Source of the DNA: Cordylochernes scorpioides
Taxonomy: Eukaryota > Arthropoda > Arachnida > Pseudoscorpiones > Chernetidae
Assembly: GCA_030710605.1 (NCBI GenBank)
Contig: CP092863.1
Location: 114,704,680-114,768,679, forward strand
Direction of reading: 5' to 3'
Length of the DNA: 64,000 nucleotides
Position numbers and translations under genes: made by a program. The notes beneath the pieces were generated by a model, which saw nothing but the letters and a program-made list of their open reading frames with translations, made no database searches and had not been told where the DNA came from. Below are positions 40,917 through 51,924 of this stretch, piece by piece (position 1 is the stretch's first letter; every line of letters begins with the position of its first letter).

Positions 40917-41555
40917 GTAAAGCTTGTTGATGGTGTCTGCTGGGGAAGAGTAGAGCTCATCAATGAATGAGTCAATACATACTGGGAATGATGAATACAA
41001 GGTATTGTACTAAAACATAATTACATATACATCGTAAGCTGGAATGGCTACCCACGCTAGTATTGCTTGAACGCCTGTAGTTGAAGCTGCACCTCTGACA
41101 TCCAGTTTTGCAGCCAGTTAGGAACTGGTGAATTCTCCATGCACCGAGCGGCCATTTGGTTTGGCCCCACACGCCCGCCTTTATGGTCTAGCTCCATGGG
41201 ATCGACCAATCAGCCCACAGACGTCTACGAGAGTTTAATGGCCAGGTTGTTGACCTCTCGTTTGAACTTGGTTAAACTCATCCTACGCTCCAATAGGACT
41301 TTAGACCTCGTACCCTTAGTTCCCAGTACTCCTTGAATCTGCCGACGAATCAAGGACCTCTGAGGTACGAGGTTGACACGGGGAACCGCGTGAAGGCGGG
41401 GAGAGTGCTACTACTGTGTGTACTCCTTGGTTTTCCATGACGCGCTCGGCAAGGACGCTCCCAATGGCGCACACACAGAGCAAATGCCCCAAGAGTTTCA
41501 AGACTCGTGGCGAAGCCACCGTTGGATGCGCGAGGATCGCGCATAATTATATATA
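40917..41555. other. Mixed-composition stretch, no assigned gene
   Basis: A GC-richer patch at 41080-41530 contains a 65-codon frame (41139-41336) with no recognisable domain. I leave it unassigned. Confidence 0.4.
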
Positions 41556-42268
41556 CAGTAGAACATACTCCATGAGAGGACACTCCTGCTAGAGGACACC
41601 TCTCTACAGTAGAACATACTCCATGAGAGGACACTCCCGCTGGAGGACACCTCTCTACAGTAGAACATACTCCATGAGAAGACATTCCTGCTAGAGGACA
41701 CCTCTCTACAGTAGAACATACTCCATAAGAGGACACCTCTCTACAGTAGAACATACTCCATGAGAGGACACTCCTGCTATAGGACACCTCTCTACAGTAG
41801 AACATACTCCATGAGAGGACACTCCCGCTAGAGGACACCTCTCTACAGTAGAACATACTCCATAAGAGGACACTCCCGCTAGAGGACACCTCTCTACAGT
41901 AGAACATACTCCATAAGAGGACACCTCTCTACAGTAGAACATACTCCATAAGAGGACACCTCTCTACAGTAGAACATACTCCATAAGAGGACACCTCTCT
42001 ACAGTAGAACATACTCCATAAGAGGACACCTCTCTACAGTAGAACATACTCCATAAGAGGACACCTCTCTACAAAGGACAGTTTTCATTATTAATACTAA
42101 ACAATAACACGCCATCTATATATAACCAATGAAGACATTAAGACGCGAATGTTTCTTTTCACAAATAAATCAAACTTCTATCAAATTTATCAAAATTACC
42201 ATTTAGCAACTCTCCGGTAGGACCCTTTGGTTTTGAAACTAGATGTCCTTTACAGAGAGGTACTACTG
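41556..42268. mobile_element. Pogo-like TIR element expanded into 51/35-bp tandem repeats
   Basis: The left terminus CAGTAGAACATACTCCATG is repeated about 13 times, first as 51-bp units with ACTCCCGCTAGAGGACACC, later mostly as 35-bp units that lack 16 bp. A single-copy part and an inverted terminus (GAGAGGTACTACTG before TA) follow. Confidence 0.75.
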
Positions 42269-42282
42269 TATATAATAATTCT

Positions 42283-42422
42283 GAAAGATATATTTGATAC
42301 ACAGTGACCTTTAATGAAGACACGAGATAACCAAATGTGAACAAAAATACCTGTCTCCTTAAAAAATATATATATAGACGAGACCGGCGACATCAAAGAT
42401 TTTCCAATTCCTTAAGTTTTGT
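42283..42422. repeat. Tail fragment of the 76-bp-repeat TIR element
   Basis: It has CAGTGACCTTTAATGAAGAC, ACGAGATAACC and the terminus TTCCTTAAGTTTTGTC, without tandem units. Confidence 0.65.
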
Positions 42423-43560
42423 CACAAATATTGCATATAAATAATATTCTGTATATAAAAATAATAAATTACGTATTTCATGCTGCCTCAAACACACATT
42501 ATACTTCGAAAATAATATAATAAAATAATATACCATATTTACATATATTTCACAAAGCACGAAAAAAATAGAACAATAAAAAATATATATATATTTCTAT
42601 TCTAATTTTATTAAGATAAAAAAATATATATATAGACAAAAAAAAATAATACATCACATAAAAATTTAGAGCGGATGTATTGTGTTATAAATAAAAAAAA
42701 AATAAGGAAATAACGTTAAACCTAATTTGTTTGCGAGAAGTCTCAATTTCCTGACCAAACGACTGTTGTAAAAAAAAATGGCGGGAAAAGCAGCTCGGCG
42801 GGAAGCAGTGAGAACCAAACAGCTGGGAGAAATTCATGAATATATTTAGAACTTCAAGCCTCTTACATCTTCCCTGAAAGTTTTCGCGCCAAAACTCTCC
42901 CTCCCTTTATTTACAGACGCCATATTTGGAATGTTTAAAATGGCCGATTAATTTACAAGCAGAAGAACAAAAGCTTTAAAAAAAGATATATATAAATTGG
43001 CTGTTGTAAAGAGAAATAGCTTTAAACTTTCGTAGAATAATGAGATTCTATTTTTAACACGCACAGCCTTTTTTTATATATATAATATTTTAAAGCACAT
43101 TATGCAAATAAATAAAGTCATCTCTATTTATATATAATAAATAGCGATTAAATTTGCATAGGAATATGTTTTTCGTTTCTGCCCCTGAAATAACAAACCT
43201 GCTTTGTATGTATATAATTTTGAGGCGGTTTTTGAACCATTTTATTTTACATATATGCTTATACATTCAGACAAAACTTAATTACATATTTACACTTGAT
43301 CACATTAATATATAGAGAACAATATCTAAATCGAAATGCTAATATTTTTTAAAAGTCTCAAATTTCTAAATGAAATTTAACAATCTAAAAAAATCTGGTA
43401 TGAAGATGGCTATATTTGTGGGATCGTTACCTTGCGTATATGTAACGATGAAGGAAAAAATGAAGTGGCTTCGCGCATGCGCCACGCTGATAGATGGCGC
43501 TAAGACAGTAGAGACAATATGCTGAGATAGCATATTTACATACTGACATAGGAAACGATT
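42423..43560. other. AT-rich non-coding stretch
   Basis: No gene or repeat is recognised. TA microsatellites are scattered through it. Confidence 0.55.
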
Positions 43561-43568
43561 AAAATCTA

Positions 43569-43996
43569 CACTCATGTACCAAAAACTTAAGGAAGTGAAA
43601 AGTCTTTGATATTGCAGTTCGTCTTTTTTTGAAGGAGACAGAGGTTGTTCACACTTTGTTATCTGGTATATCTTCAATAAAGGTCACTGTAATATCTTTC
43701 AGAGTTATTGTCTCAATCCCGATATACATGCTAAAAGGTACAACTTCCTTAAGTTTTGTCCATGAGTGTATCTTTCAGAGTTATTGTCTGAATCCCGATA
43801 TACATGCTAAAAGGTACAACTTCCTTAAGTTTTGTCCATGAGTGTATCTTTCAGAGTTATTGTCTCAATCCCGATATACATGCTAAAAGGTACAACTTCC
43901 TAAAGTTTTGTTCATGAGTGTATCTTTCAGAGTTATTGTCTCAATCCCGATATACATGCTAAAAGGTACACCTTCCTTAAGTTTTGTCCATGAGTG
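43569..43996. mobile_element. 76-bp-repeat TIR element, opposite orientation
   Basis: TA-flanked: left CACTCATGTACC, right GTTTTGTCCATGAGTG. Four units of the 76-bp repeat lie at the right end. Confidence 0.8.
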
Positions 43997-44119
43997 TATT
44001 CTAAAGATTATCTGAACAAAAATCAATTTTAGATCACATTAGATAAGAAATAATATTTTGAATGTATAAATTGATACTCAAAATTTACTATAGAAAAAAA
44101 GGTATCTTTCCCAACAAGA

Positions 44120-44345
44120 ATAACGGAAAAACGAAGTGCCATCTATTGACCGTCTCTGAAACTTAACAAACTCGGATTGTTGACAAAGCCACAACACCAA
44201 CTTTGGAAAACTCAGAACACCCACCTGGAGGATGATGGTTTCGGCCTTCGTCAGTCTAGGATGACTGGAATTCGTAAAACCTTTTGCATATATCCAAAGT
44301 GGCTGACCATTCTACTGCCGAAATATAGATGTTCAGGAATGATAT
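44120..44345 (-). repeat. Hammerhead element relic related to 35866-36137
   Basis: The minus strand has CCTAGA, an intact CTGACGA core and GAAACC, but stem II is reduced to AGGCC with no loop and stem III/I no longer pair properly. Confidence 0.5.
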
Positions 44346-44800
44346 CAATCTTGAAAAGAGGGCTACCTCTCCCATCAAAATAGACGTTAAAACTAAGCTC
44401 AATCTATTGACCGTATCTACAATCTAGCGGACTCGGGTCGGTGACACAACACCAGTTTTAGTAAATTCGGATAACATAGTTTTTGCGTTATTTTGATGGG
44501 GGAGTGAGATATTTTATTTTTTAATTTGCATACCCTCACAGCAAAATGTCATCCTTTTAAATAGAGAGTCGGGAAGTGCAGGAAGGAAATCAAGCATAAA
44601 AAGAGGGCTACCTCTCCTGTCAAAATAGACGTTAAAACTAAGCTCAATCTATTGACCGTCTCTGCAATCTAGCGGACTCGGGTCGGTGACACAACACCAG
44701 TTTTAGTAAATTCGGATAACATAGTTTTTGCGTTATTTTGATGGGGGAGTGAGATATTTTATTTTTTAATTTGCATACCCTCACAGCAAAATGTCACATT
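44346..44800. repeat. ~215-bp tandem duplication of a palindromic-family arm
   Basis: GAGGGCTACCTCTCC through CACAGCAAAATGTCA occurs at about 44358-44550 and again at about 44603-44794 with a few differences. It shares AAAATAGACGTTAAAACTA with 35866-36137. Confidence 0.7.
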
Positions 44801-45026
44801 TGTAAATAGAGAGTCGGTAGGCGAGTGATACAAACCGTTGATTCCCGACAGCTACGACCCGGGATCGAATCTCGCATTGGACACTTTTTTTCTGAATTAA
44901 AAAAATCACTCCAATGGCCTAGATTCTTGCAAAAGTTCAAACCCACCAATGAGTACAAGTAACCAAAAGGAGCTATGACACTCTTGTAAAGTACAATAGT
45001 TGAACTGCTGTGTAGACATGTGGTGT

Positions 45027-45207
45027 TGTCGTTGTTGTCGTGTCCAAAGAAGAGCCTCAGATGTCTCGATGCCTCTCTCTCCATCACAGCAGTAGCATTG
45101 TCCACTATCAAAATTTAAAAAAAATCCCACGCCGGGAATCGAACCCGGGCCTCCTGGGTGAGAGCCAGGTATCCTAGACACTAGACCACGTGGGAGATAT
45201 GGGAGAA
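45027..45207 (-). mobile_element. Retrotransposed chimera: pre-tRNA-Glu joined to LINE 3' tail
   Basis: On the minus strand: about 12 nt leader, complete tRNA-Glu, TTTTTTTT, then a sequence with GCTACTGCTGTGATGGAG and CATCTGAGGCTCTTCTTTGG, ending in a CAA-rich run. The last part matches the 3' end of the LINE at 38137-38216. ATGTGGTGT flanks both sides (45018-45026 and 45208-45216) as a 9-bp target duplication. Confidence 0.8.
45125..45195 (-). tRNA. tRNA-Glu (CTC), in a retrotransposed chimera
   Basis: A perfect cloverleaf: acceptor TCCCACG/CGTGGGA, D arm TGGTCTAGTGTCTAGGA, anticodon stem-loop CCTGG-CTCTCAC-CCAGG with CTC, T arm CCCGG-GTTCGATT-CCCGG. A and B boxes are intact and eight T follow. 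It may be transcribed, but its context marks it as a retrocopy, so its role as a working tRNA gene is uncertain. Confidence 0.85.
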
Positions 45208-45373
45208 ATGTGGTGTATTTACAGTAAAAGCATTCGGTAACTACTACCCAAATTAAAAATCTAATCATGAAAAATATGCTCTAAATAAATCACTGAATTA
45301 ATCAATCAAATAATTTAATCAAACAAATCACTGAATTAAATAAATCATTGTTTCAATTAAAATCACTGAATCA

Positions 45374-45600
45374 ATATTTTTTTTTATTTATTTCGTCTCA
45401 ATTTACAGGTGTTACATTCGAGCACAGCTCGCGAGTCACCTTGTCCTGGCTATTTACACATGGCGAGTTGGTGGAGTAGAGGTGGTCCCCCTAGGCCTTG
45501 CAGGAGGGCAGCTGTTGGGCGATGAGCTCTTGACTAAGTGTCAGGGCCGGGTCGTCGGAATCGGGGATTGATATCTCCTTTATTTTGTAGAATATCTTGT
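45374..45600 (-). repeat. Probable LINE 3' end
   Basis: A GC-richer segment on the minus strand ends with GACGAAATAAATAAAAAAAA, a poly-A-like tail with AATAAA. A short upstream frame ends at TAG. The LINE family is not identified. Confidence 0.4.
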
Positions 45601-45776
45601 ATGGTTGGATTATTTGAATTTTGCATTTGAAGGTATAATTTCTTAACGGAAGTTTGGTACATATCTTCTAGATCGGGTTGGTCGAATCAATAATACCTAC
45701 ATTTTTATGGATATATAGGAACTCATTACGTCAGAGAAACGGCTACGCCTTTTTCCCTACGTTTTGAAAGGAATTC

Positions 45777-45915
45777 AAAGGGTGAATTATGAAGAGTAAT
45801 GACGAACGGAAAAATAAAAGTGTCCAGGGATGGGAATCGAATGCGGAACATTGTGGGTTCGACTTTTATTTTTCCGTTCGTCATTACTCTTCATAATTCA
45901 CCCTTTCATACTTCA
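45777..45915. repeat. Palindrome, ~45-bp arms, around a SINE-head relic
   Basis: AAAGGGTGAATTATGAAGAG with GACGAACGG is inverted at the right (CCGTTCGTC, CTCTTCATAATTCACCCTTT). The loop contains TGGGAATCGAATGCGG, a diverged B-box complement. Confidence 0.8.
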
Positions 45916-46099
45916 TCTAAAAAGGTTAAAAATAGTCGATATTTTACCTTAAAATAAAAATTTGATTTTTCGTTTAAAAGAAACTCATGCGGTGTAACTT
46001 CAAGTGTCGTTTTACAATCACAGGCCGCAGTGTATTATATAGACAGATAAAGCACATAGGCTATAGTTATTAACTAATATATGCATTTATTTAAGGCGC

Positions 46100-46183
46100 C
46101 AATTTATAATTGTAACAAATAGTATTTGAATAAAAACATTCAATCGGGTAAAACACGGGCGTTGCCCGGGTCATTCGGCTAGT
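46100..46183 (-). repeat. Fragment of the CTAGCCGAATGACCCGGG repeat
   Basis: Inverse of the start of 28280-28870 (GCCCGGGTCATTCGGCTAG). It abuts the Penelope-like fragment. Confidence 0.6.
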
Positions 46184-46622
46184 GGGACCATAAGAATTAA
46201 ACGGGAGGTATGATGGGTCGAAACTGTTCTTGTAATAAACGGTGGTGTGGAAACTATTTTCTGTTCTAATTATGAGGGAATCGAGATAGGGCAAAACTCC
46301 ATTTATTTCTTTTTCTATTGTGAAGGATATTTTATGGTGGTAGCCGTTGAGGGTATCTAAAATGAGTTGTTCTTTTCCTGATTCAAATTCACAATAAATA
46401 TCATCTATGTATCGTCTCCATCTCATTATGCCCAGACCTCCATTACGATTTATCCATCTGTCTATTTTGATTAGGACTATTTCTGCGGCTATTAGGGATA
46501 AAGGGCTGCCCATTGGTGTTCCACAGGTCTGCTGGAATATTTGGTCTTGAAATGTAAAATTGCTAATGGAGAGACAGGAATTAAAAAGGGCGGCAATTCT
46601 GTCTATTTCTATCCCATCATAG
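46184..46622 (-). pseudogene. Penelope-like RT fragment, inverted
   Basis: The minus-strand frame is open from about 46622. It shows FQQTCGTPMGSPLSL (RT motif B), WRRYIDDIYCEF (catalytic box), then LPYLDSLI and TTVYYKNSF, the conserved palm and thumb of Penelope-like RTs. The 5' half of the RT is missing and the frame runs into unrelated sequence at 46183. The endonuclease part of presumably the same element lies next door on the opposite strand. Confidence 0.8.
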
Positions 46623-47140
46623 AACCCAGCGGACCTTCAAAACAACCTGTTATATTGATTATTCACCAACTAATTCAAAAATAGCCCAAGAAATACAGAA
46701 ATACGGCATCAAGTTCTTTTTTCGGACCCCAAGACCCATCGGCAATATCCTCAGAAATCCCATCACAAAAACGTCCACAGATCAGAACCCCCTACAGAGG
46801 AAAAACGCCATTTATTCTGTTTCATGCATTGATTGTCCATCCATATACGTCGGAGAAACAGGCAGAAAAATTATAACAAGATTGAAAGAGCATACGTACA
46901 ATATGAAAACCAAAGATCCTAGGTCCCTCATTTTCAGCATACCATTAATACCGGTCACAAATTTAATTCTGATAGTCCAACTTGCCACTACAGTAATATA
47001 ACCACCAAATCCGAAAGATTAATCTTCGAATCCCTGATCTCCAAACAACATAATAGCATTAATCGCAGAATAGAAATCCCTGAACAATTTAGTCATATTC
47101 CATACCACAAAAATCATATCTCTCGTTTATCTAAATCATA
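46623..47140 (+). pseudogene. Penelope-like GIY-YIG endonuclease fragment
   Basis: The plus strand encodes the RT-endonuclease linker (KIAQEIQKYGIKFFF) and then the GIY-YIG core AIYSVSCIDCPSIYVGETGR with ITRLKEHTYN, including the CxxC insertion typical of Penelope-like endonucleases. After about KDPRS a 1-nt shift moves the reading into another frame, which continues to a stop near 47140. It is a partial, frame-disrupted copy. Confidence 0.8.
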
Positions 47141-47400
47141 GTCCAAAACTTAACTTTTTAAAATATTGTAATTTAGGTTAATTTCCATTCCAATTGTTAA
47201 ACATAGTAAAATAGTAATAATATATGTAGATTCAATACTTTTCTTCCGGAATTATATATGTAAAATTGCTAACAAATTAAATGTATATAACTGTCTCTCA
47301 AAAAATCAAATAGTTCATTTTTGCCTGTAGAAGGGCGGCTCCGGCCCGGAAGCTCGCGTTTATTGTAATAAAAGAAACTCATTGCGAAAGGTTTTTTTTT
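47141..47400 (+). repeat. 3' UTR of the Penelope-like copy with hammerhead-like remnant
   Basis: After the stop, CTGTAGA, a GGGC-GGCTCC-GGCCC hairpin and GGAAGCTCGCG appear in the order of a hammerhead, but core positions are changed. It ends near a T/GT-rich tract. Confidence 0.4.
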
Positions 47401-47431
47401 GTGTGTGTGTGTGTATCTTTATTTTTTAACA

Positions 47432-47549
47432 TTTGTAAGTGTAAAAGTCGAACTGCTTTCTACTTGTGTAGACACATGATGCACTTACAGTAAAAGCAGT
47501 CGCCAACTTCTACCCACCATGATTATCATGGCCTGTACCATGTGTACTT
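47432..47549 (+). repeat. SINE 3' part
   Basis: It contains TTACAGTAAAAGCAGTCGCC and ATGATTATCATGGCC; the head is missing. Confidence 0.7.
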
Positions 47550-47559
47550 CGGATATATT

Positions 47560-47990
47560 AATATATATGTCGTAAACCCGGGTAAGCCAACAAGTGAGTT
47601 GGAAGCAGTCGGGGTTGAGTGGCAAGGCGTGCAGAGTGGGAAGTCCGCACGGAACAGTAAAGACAAAGTTTGGGATCAAAAGACGCTCTCCCAGGGCGTC
47701 TCAAGTGGCACCAGAACCAGGGGAAAGTTGAGGATTAACAGAGGAAAGCTCGGCGCCCAGCCTGAAGCCGCGGGGGCAGAGAGGAGCCAAAACGGCGGCC
47801 ACGAGGGCCGCCGTGAGATGACAACGGACCTAGACTGAGTGGGCCTCTCCGAAATATCCACTGTAACCTAACTCCTACATCCGGACCAACGCCCCTTTTT
47901 GTCCCTCTCTGGATCCCCGGGTGTTGATGCTCATTGGTCAGTCTTATGTGGGTCATCCTCCCCTCCCCTGGGGTCCGGTGGCAAGCTGGT
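47560..47990. other. GC-rich segment, unassigned
   Basis: This is markedly GC-richer than its flanks. A 98-codon frame (47542-47838) has no domain I recognise. It may be part of an LTR or LINE UTR. Confidence 0.35.
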
Positions 47991-48261
47991 GTCACTTTGA
48001 GACGACTAGAAAAGACGTCATACTTTATTACTTACATATCACACTGTTTAAAATTACGATATATATATTTTTTAAATATCTTGACCTTCCTTTTACCTCA
48101 TCTTCTCTCGATACAATCTTCCAGAAATACCTTTATCCATTCCTTGTGTCAGACAAGACCATATCAGATGTCCAAACATGCTGGTTTTTACTCTTCTTGA
48201 TCGTTTTCAGTAGGGTATATCCCATCTTGATCATTTTTAGGATATCTTTTTTTTTTTTTTT

Positions 48262-48547
48262 TGCTTATCCCTAGTACACGTACACAGGCCATAATAATAA
48301 TGGTGGGTAGAAGTATGCGACTGCTTTTACTGTAAGTACATCCACATGTCTACACATGTGAAAAAGCGGTTCGACTTTGCACTTACAAATGTTCCAGAGC
48401 TCCGTTTGGTTACTTGCAATCGCTGGTGGGTGCAAGAATCGGGGGGTCATTGGAGCATTTTTTTTTTATCCGAAAAAAAGTGCCCAATGCGGTAATCGAA
48501 CCCGGGTCGTAGCGGTCGAAAACCAACGGTTTAGATCATCCTTCCAC
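48262..48547 (-). repeat. SINE, head truncated by assembly gap
   Basis: It matches 29240-29541 from TTGCTTATCCCTAGTACACG to CCATCCTTCCAC, where the N run starts. Confidence 0.75.
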
Positions 48548-48647
48548 NNNNNNNNNNNNNNNNNNNNNNNNNNNNNNNNNNNNNNNNNNNNNNNNNNNNN
48601 NNNNNNNNNNNNNNNNNNNNNNNNNNNNNNNNNNNNNNNNNNNNNNN
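48548..48647. other. Assembly gap, 100 N
   Basis: Exactly 100 N, a usual placeholder for a scaffold gap of unknown size. The duplicated block starts at the first base after it. Confidence 0.98.
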
Positions 48648-49188
48648 TAAAAAGAAACTCAACATCATCGTGATATTTCTAAAGAAGACATGATTCAAAC
48701 ATCCCGACATTGAATTTAAATTGGAGATCTCGTTCTTAAAAATCCCTACAATGATCCGAGGCTAATTAAAACAGCTCCCAAATACGAAGGACCATTCCAA
48801 GTTTTGAGAAGATTGTCTAAAGTGACTTACGAACTCTCTACAACGGATCAAGACAACCCACCAAGAAATCCCACAGGAGATCCTATAAAGGCTCACATCT
48901 CAATTAAAGTCATTTATTCTCCGTGAATAAATGCATCAAAGCGGGGGTAAATGATACGAAAAAAAAATATATATATGCTGTAAACATCTCAAAATTATTA
49001 TTCTCATATTTAATTTTTCATAGAACTTTATTCCAATAATCATCATCACTTAGCATTGTTTACATGAGGACTTTGTAAAAAATGAGACGTTGGTAAAAAA
49101 TAAAAACTAACGAGACATACATTCTTGATTTTTTATTTCCTTTACATTAAAAATAGCTATAAAAAAAAACTTACATACATCCGCTACA
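48648..49188 (+). pseudogene. 3' end of E1 pol plus 3' LTR (48976-49188), second copy
   Basis: The pol C-terminus (KYEGPFQV region) is frame-shifted by several 1-2 nt losses within the first 250 bases after the gap, as expected at a poorly polished contig end. The LTR follows. Confidence 0.85.
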
Positions 49189-51310
49189 ATATATTCTAAA
49201 ATATTGATATTAGACTACAAAAATAGCCTTATTAAATATTAAAATTTCTTAAAGTTTTTGAAACATTTAGATATGCACAAAAACATAAAATACCTTTATT
49301 ATAAAATAGAAAGGACCCTCTTATATTGGTTAGAAAATAAAATCAAAAGAGTATTTTATATATATTAGAAAATTATTCGCAAATAATATTTTATATTAAT
49401 TTCTATATATATTAATAATAATAAATATACATAATTAAAGATATACATAATATACAATAATATTTTTACTCAAACAAATATATCCATTTTTATTATCTAA
49501 ATATTTAAATATGGATTTTTATATTTTCAGAAAAAAAAATTCTATGTGATCTTTCTTTTTAATCTCTAATTATATCTTTAATATTAGAGAATATCATATA
49601 AATATATAAATATATATGAATTAATTATTATTTTATATTTTACACACCTTATTTTTTTATTATTAGTAATATAAATATAAATAGAGGTATATATATATAT
49701 ATTTTGATCAAAAGATAAGACTAAATAATGGGATAGAAATATTCCAAAAAGTTCTAGGGCAAGCTGGCTTAATGGTTTTTGCGCCTTCCAGATTTTACTT
49801 AAGGTATCGTTTGTTCTCCCTTCCAGGGGATCTGCTGATTAATCTTCTTGATCATTTCTTCTCTCTCTTCGTCACTCATATATCTTTTGGTGAAATAATC
49901 CTTTGCTTGAAGGACAGATAGCCAATACGATCTTTTGTTTCCTAATGTTATTTTCTTTTATGTTAAACTTTTTTTTTTCATATTTTTATTTTCGTATTGT
50001 ATTTTCTAATATTCTATTTTTATATTTTCATTGTATTTATTTTTTAGAATATATAATTAATATTTGAAGAGAATTATTGTGTTTTATTTATTATTTATAA
50101 AATAGTTTCACGTATATATATATATATATCTCATCCATTATGTTATATGTATATAGAAGAGATAAAATATTTTTAAGTAAAAAAAAAACTATATCAGTTT
50201 TTTTATTGTTACATGAAAATATATTTTATCAAATTAATTTATTTTTACGGTGATATATTTGTATGTTTTTTTTTACAACGAATCTTATATTGATTTTTTT
50301 TATATATAAGTTTTCAATTTTAAGACATTTTACATTCTAATGAAAACATTTTACATTTTAATGACAATTTTTTTCATTTTAATTACAACATTTTACACTT
50401 AATTTACGACTTTATACATTTTAATAACAACATTTTTATTTTAAATCGAAAATTGTCAATTAAAAAAATTAAATTTGAATAATTATACTATAAATATTTT
50501 TAGTTTTTAACCAAATGATTATATATTATATATAAAATATCTTCTTCATTCAAAATATCATTTTTTTCGTGAAATATGATAAGTACGACGTTGTTGTATA
50601 GGGTAGGGATATTTTTCTGTAAAAAAGTTAACAGTAAAAAAAAGTAGACTTATCGAATGTTGACAAAGCTTCGGTTGGTTTTTTAAGAGCCTTCATTTTT
50701 TTTCGCCAGACGATGTTTTAATCATTACCCTTTTTTTTCTGTAAACTCAGTTTATTTTGCAGAAGATCGACTTTTCCGATAAAAATAAGCGAGCTAACAC
50801 AGAGAGTTTAAAAGAAAAGTTTTTTTAAAGTTTTACATAAAAGTAATTCTATGTAATAAGAGAATTAAGTAGACAATTTTACATCTATCTCTTATAACAA
50901 AATTATATTAACAATTTTATACAATTTCCCATTTTTACTATTTTTTTACAATTCTTTTTCTTAAAATTATATTCGATTTTTTTATAAATATTCCTCCTCA
51001 TTTTTTTATATTGTAGTGATCCATGAATTGTCCTCTTTTTAGTTTAAAAGAAGAAAAATGCAGTAAATATGTAAATATATTGCATGAGACAAAAGAAACA
51101 TTATGTAAATATATAAGAATAGATATATGGTGTGTGTTAAAGAGAGTTGAATTTGTCAAAAATAAAAGTTTATTTTTTATGATGTCTGTGATTTGAAGCA
51201 ACCTATATGCAGAAGAATACACGACAGGTATAAAGAAAAAATCTCTATAATTAAAAAATAAAGAATTTATAATTTTTTATTAATATCTTTTCCTACTATA
51301 GGTGGCACAA
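49189..51310. other. Second copy of AT-rich stretch 5443-7566
   Basis: No gene is visible; the same degenerate repeat cluster is at 50325-50445. Confidence 0.6.
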
Positions 51311-51720
51311 GCCTTGATAATCATAGTGGGTAGTAATTGGCAACTGTTTTTACTGTAATTGCGTCACATGTCCACACATGTAGAAAGTAATTCGACTTTT
51401 TGCACCTAAAAAATGTGTCAGAGTCCCCGTTTGGTTACTTGCAGTCACTTTTGCAAGAATCAGAGGCTATTGAAGCATTTAGACCATTTGATCTTTGATG
51501 TACAGCTTGCACTACGCTGATTAAGGCCAACAGTCCGAAACGCGTACGGAAAAGAGTATTTTTCCAATATTCTGAAATATTTTTTTAAACATCAACTATT
51601 AGTTCATATTTATTTCAACAGATGGCGCAAGCCATCAGCAACTTTTAGTTGCATAATCAGGTGATGACTTTTTTCATTAAAACCCCTATTTGCATAGTTT
51701 CACTAGATACCATTGCTAAG
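51311..51720. repeat. Second copies of SINE fragment and degenerate hammerhead half-element
   Basis: These match 7567-7975, including the CTGATTA...CCGAAACGCGTACGG relic. Confidence 0.6.
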
Positions 51721-51924
51721 AATATAAGCCTATATGTAATGACTATAAAGGTAAAAAAAGAATCTATGCAATATTTGTTGTGATCTGATAGATAAAACTG
51801 GCGAAACCACTGGACATGTTTTGATCTCCAAACTGTATTTTCTACATTAAATAAAAATGTAACAAAAAAAGTGTTTATTAATATGATGCACTAGCACGCC
51901 ATCTGTTATCAAAATTCGAAACTA

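Larger units (their letters stand above)
44811..45251 (+). repeat. SINE interrupted by a tRNA-Glu/LINE chimera
   Basis: Diverged head (GGGATCGAATCTCGC), body to ACATGTGGTGT, then the insertion 45027-45207, then the rest of the body from TTTACAGTAAAAGCA. Confidence 0.75.

Noticed and set aside
41350-41942. Minus-strand frames of 70-185 codons with repeated MFYCREVSS
   Set aside because: They are translations of the 51/35-bp tandem repeat derived from a transposon terminus.
44120-44345. Active hammerhead with CTGACGA core at 44230
   Set aside because: The core matches, but stem II has collapsed to five bases without a loop and stem I no longer pairs.
47542-47838. 98-codon GC-rich ORF as a host gene
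   Set aside because: No recognisable domain and frames are open in several phases, as expected for GC-rich DNA in a TE-rich neighbourhood.
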